A stretch of 6,888 nucleotides of DNA from Thermoplasmata archaeon (lineage in GTDB: Archaea > Thermoplasmatota > Thermoplasmata > Thermoplasmatales > Thermoplasmataceae): assembly GCA_021811635.1 (NCBI GenBank), contig JAJZNS010000013.1, positions 1 through 6,888 of the forward strand, read 5' to 3'. Below are positions 5,000-6,888 of this stretch, in pieces (within the stretch, counting starts at the first letter, position 1; every line of letters starts with the position of its first letter). The notes under the pieces were generated by a model. It was given only the letters and a program-made list of their open reading frames with translations. It made no database searches and had not been told where the DNA came from. A program made the position numbers and the translations under genes.

Positions 5000-6115
5000 A
5001 TGGAACAGATCCAGTCATACCGATACAGGTACTGGGAAGAGAGCCTTACCAGCAATCCGCTGATCTCTGCAGCAGAAGCCAGGGATCTGGCTGCAGATCT
5101 CTCCCTTTACGACATGATGGCACTTGCCAATTCACTCACGTCCGCCCAGGTTGGCGACGTTGTTTCCTATGCCGTATCCTATAACATAAACTACTCAAAC
5201 TACTGTGCGGCTTCGTGCCCCATTTGCGCCTTTTATGTGCCAATGAAGATCAAGGGCAAGACTGACAGGGGGTATGAGCTCAGCCGCAACGACATCCGGA
5301 ATGAGATGCAGAAGGCAAAGGCCATCGGCGCAACCGAGATACATATTGTCGGAGGATTCAATCCCGATCTTCCCGTCGAGTACTATGAGGACATCTTCCG
5401 GCTTGTGAAGGAGGAGATGCCGGGAGTTACGCTCAAGGCCCTCACCATACCTGAAATAGATTTCATCGCCCGGACGCATGGACTGTCAGTAAAGGAATTT
5501 GTGTCCAGGCTGCGGGATGCGGGAATGGATGCACATACCGGCGGAGGAGCGGAAATATTTGATCCTGCCGTCAGGAAGGTAATCACAACAAAGGAGAAGA
5601 TATCCGGGGAGAAGTGGCTTGAAGATGCAAAGATCATACACGGCCTGGGAATAATGGGCAACTCCACCATGACCTACGGGCATGTGGAAAACTTCGACCA
5701 GATAATTGACCATATTGTGAAGCTGAGGGACAACCAGATTGAAGTCCCCGGATTCCTCTCGTTCATACCGCTCAAGTTCAGCATAGAGAATACACCTCTA
5801 CTGAAGATGGGAAAAGTAACAATGCCCGCATCCGGGGAGACGGACCTGAAGGTGATTGCCATGGCCCGGATTATTGCGGGTGCCTACATCAAGAACATAA
5901 GCGTGTACTGGGTCGCGGTTGGAAAGGAGATAGCCCAGATAGCACTGAATGGCGGAGGAAGCGACCTTGTGGGTACTGCGTTCAGCGAGAAGATATTCGG
6001 GGCAACAGACAGGCGCGACGTCACAACGTCCGAGGAACTGGATCACCTCATAAGGGAAGCTGGTAAGATACCGGCACAGAGAGACACTTTCTATAATATC
6101 CTGCGATATCCCTGA
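5000..6115 (+). CDS. mqnE: Aminofutalosine synthase MqnE (radical SAM)
   Basis: A 371-residue radical SAM enzyme. It joins the MqnA product (a carboxyvinyloxy-benzoate) to the 5'-deoxyadenosyl radical, forming aminodeoxyfutalosine, the second step of the futalosine menaquinone pathway. The cluster motif is NYCAASCPICAFY with C69-x3-C73-x2-C76. Downstream family elements in order are IHIVGGFNPDLPVEYYEDIF (114-133), LKALTIPEIDF (145-155), GGGAEIFDPAVRK (181-193), NSTMTYGHVE (221-230), FLSFIPLKFSIENT (252-265) and VYWVAVGKEIAQIAL (302-316). The FIPLxF and YWxxxG elements identify MqnE rather than MqnC. C-terminal RDTFYNIL is also typical. Only about a third of its residues match its neighbour MqnC by eye, so the two are old paralogues rather than a recent duplication. 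ATG 5000 fits the TATA spacing. mqnA follows after 36 bases, and the pair is probably one operon. Confidence 0.92.
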   Translation: MEQIQSYRYRYWEESLTSNPLISAAEARDLAADLSLYDMMALANSLTSAQVGDVVSYAVSYNINYSNYCAASCPICAFYVPMKIKGKTDRGYELSRNDIRNEMQKAKAIGATEIHIVGGFNPDLPVEYYEDIFRLVKEEMPGVTLKALTIPEIDFIARTHGLSVKEFVSRLRDAGMDAHTGGGAEIFDPAVRKVITTKEKISGEKWLEDAKIIHGLGIMGNSTMTYGHVENFDQIIDHIVKLRDNQIEVPGFLSFIPLKFSIENTPLLKMGKVTMPASGETDLKVIAMARIIAGAYIKNISVYWVAVGKEIAQIALNGGGSDLVGTAFSEKIFGATDRRDVTTSEELDHLIREAGKIPAQRDTFYNILRYP

Positions 6116-6122
6116 TGGAAAG

Positions 6123-6137
6123 CCGGGCCAGACCCGG
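6123..6137 (+). other. Small GC-rich hairpin between mqnE and mqnA
   Basis: CCGGG-CCAGA-CCCGG is a perfect 5-base G/C stem with a 5-base loop. It lies 8 bases after the mqnE stop and ends 4 bases before the likely mqnA ribosome site. No T-run follows, so it is not an obvious terminator. It could tune mqnA translation or mark a processing point, or be chance. Confidence 0.35.
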
Positions 6138-6141
6138 AAGC

Positions 6142-6146
6142 GGTGT
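6142..6146 (+). promoter_or_regulatory. Likely ribosome-binding site of mqnA
   Basis: GGTGT lies 5 bases before TTG 6152, a near match to the GGTGA anti-Shine-Dalgarno core. It supports TTG as the start. An in-frame TAA at 6146-6148 rules out anything further upstream, and the next in-frame ATG (residue 15) would remove the conserved first strand. Confidence 0.5.
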
Positions 6147-6151
6147 AATTC

Positions 6152-6883
6152 TTGATAGGACTTATCAACTTCAGCCACACTGAGCCCCTCTCAATGGCCA
6201 TTGATCGCAGGTCGTATGTGCGTGAACACCCCCGGGACCTGCTGACTCATGTCCTTGACGGCACTGTAGACTGTGCCATGGTCTCCCTGGTATCGTATCT
6301 TGAGAACAGGGAAAGCCTGTCCATGATGAAGACTGCCAATATTCACTCGCGGAGGGGTACCCTTTCGACGCTGCTCATTTCCAGGGGAAAGGGCATTGCA
6401 AGGGACATGGACATTGCCATAACTGCCCATACGCGCACCACCTCATATTATCTTGACCTGATACTTTCTGCCATGCACATCCCCCACACCGACCATATCA
6501 CCCATAGCACCGAAGCCTCTGACCTTCTTTCCGGCTCCAGTTATGCCCTCGTCATAGGCGATGAAGCCTTGAAGGTGTTCAACGGAGGTTACAGGGTGCT
6601 GATGGACATAGGATATGAATTCTCCAGGATCTTCTCCATGCCTCCCGTCTACGCAGTGACAGTATACCGGAAGGATCATGAATACCCTGCCGCGGATTTT
6701 TCCACCCTGCAGGATGGCGTCCATGCATCCATGAAATTCAAGGGAGAAGCTGCGGAAAGGATTTCCGGATCCCTGCACGTTTCCAGAAACGTCGTGGCAT
6801 CATACTATAACTGCATATCCTATGACTTCAACCAGATGGTTGGTAACACTGTGGATTTTGTGCAAAGAGGTATCCTGCAGTAA
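6152..6883 (+). CDS. mqnA: Chorismate dehydratase MqnA, divergent
   Basis: A 243-residue protein with the periplasmic-binding-protein-like fold of MqnA, which dehydrates chorismate to 3-[(1-carboxyvinyl)oxy]benzoate, the first step of the futalosine pathway. Support comes from the N-terminal IGLINFSHTEPL (2-13), matching the family's VGxIxFxNxxPL, DGTVDCAMVSLVSYLENR (36-53), HTRTTSYYLDLIL (93-105), YALVIGDEALK (131-141) and FSMPPVYAV (161-169). Its position behind mqnE is strong supporting context. Several family residues differ: His9 stands where Asn is expected in the N-terminal motif, SLVSY replaces the usual SSxEY, and the length is at the short end (about 270-280 is common). These differences suggest either a divergent archaeal branch or changed activity. 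There is no signal peptide, so a cytoplasmic role is expected. The start is TTG, backed by GGTGT. It ends 5 bases before the window edge. Confidence 0.8.
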   Translation: MIGLINFSHTEPLSMAIDRRSYVREHPRDLLTHVLDGTVDCAMVSLVSYLENRESLSMMKTANIHSRRGTLSTLLISRGKGIARDMDIAITAHTRTTSYYLDLILSAMHIPHTDHITHSTEASDLLSGSSYALVIGDEALKVFNGGYRVLMDIGYEFSRIFSMPPVYAVTVYRKDHEYPAADFSTLQDGVHASMKFKGEAAERISGSLHVSRNVVASYYNCISYDFNQMVGNTVDFVQRGILQ

Positions 6884-6888
6884 CTTTG

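Noticed and set aside
3760..6115. The two radical SAM genes as CofG/CofH (F420 synthesis)
   Set aside because: The motifs downstream of the cluster fit MqnC (FTPWNF, SSWLTNG) and MqnE (FIPLKF, VYWVAVG), and an MqnA-like gene follows directly.
5798..6178. Minus-strand open frame of 126 codons spanning the end of mqnE and the start of mqnA
   Set aside because: It is antisense to conserved MqnE and MqnA motifs, and the translation shows no domain.

Overview
The window looks like a chromosomal segment of a thermoacidophilic archaeon of the Thermoplasmata (Thermoplasma relatives). The reasons are an archaeal TATA-binding protein, a pantetheine-phosphate adenylyltransferase fused to an ITP/XTP phosphatase, many AGG/AGA arginine codons, and A/T-rich TATA elements about 23-30 bases before start codons with little or no leader. 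G+C is near one half by eye. No tRNA, rRNA, CRISPR array or insertion sequence was seen, and genus cannot be fixed from the sequence alone.

Layout, left to right. Positions 1-110 (minus) hold the first 36 codons of an unidentified gene that leaves the window. Its promoter contains a palindromic TATA element and a second inverted repeat between TATA and start. Positions 259-438 (minus) encode a 59-residue zinc-ribbon protein, followed by two inverted repeats that may be its terminator. Three plus-strand genes follow, each with its own promoter: the coaD-type/NTPase fusion (556-1542), a MIP18/DUF59 iron-sulfur assembly protein (1591-1887) and TBP (1967-2521). TBP converges on truD (2518-3753, minus) so tightly that the two stop codons lie inside one CTAG. 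truD sits 6 bases downstream of mqnC (3760-4866, minus). From a shared 133-base promoter region, mqnE (5000-6115) and mqnA (6152-6883) run to the right.

The right half is a futalosine-pathway menaquinone cluster: MqnA (chorismate dehydratase), MqnE (aminofutalosine synthase) and MqnC (dehypoxanthine futalosine cyclase). The intervening nucleosidase/deaminase steps (MqnB type) and MqnD are not in the window. The remaining genes are housekeeping: coenzyme A synthesis with nucleotide-pool cleaning, Fe-S assembly, transcription initiation and tRNA modification. The two radical SAM enzymes need [4Fe-4S] clusters, so the Fe-S assembly gene nearby is compatible, but it has its own promoter and no direct link is shown.

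I found no clearly new multi-gene system. The items most worth a second look are a divergent MqnA with His where a conserved Asn is expected, the codon-identical 30-base repeat within TBP, the double TATA/double start of TBP, the operator-like repeat before the left-edge gene, and the small zinc-ribbon gene whose start is decided by its promoter.
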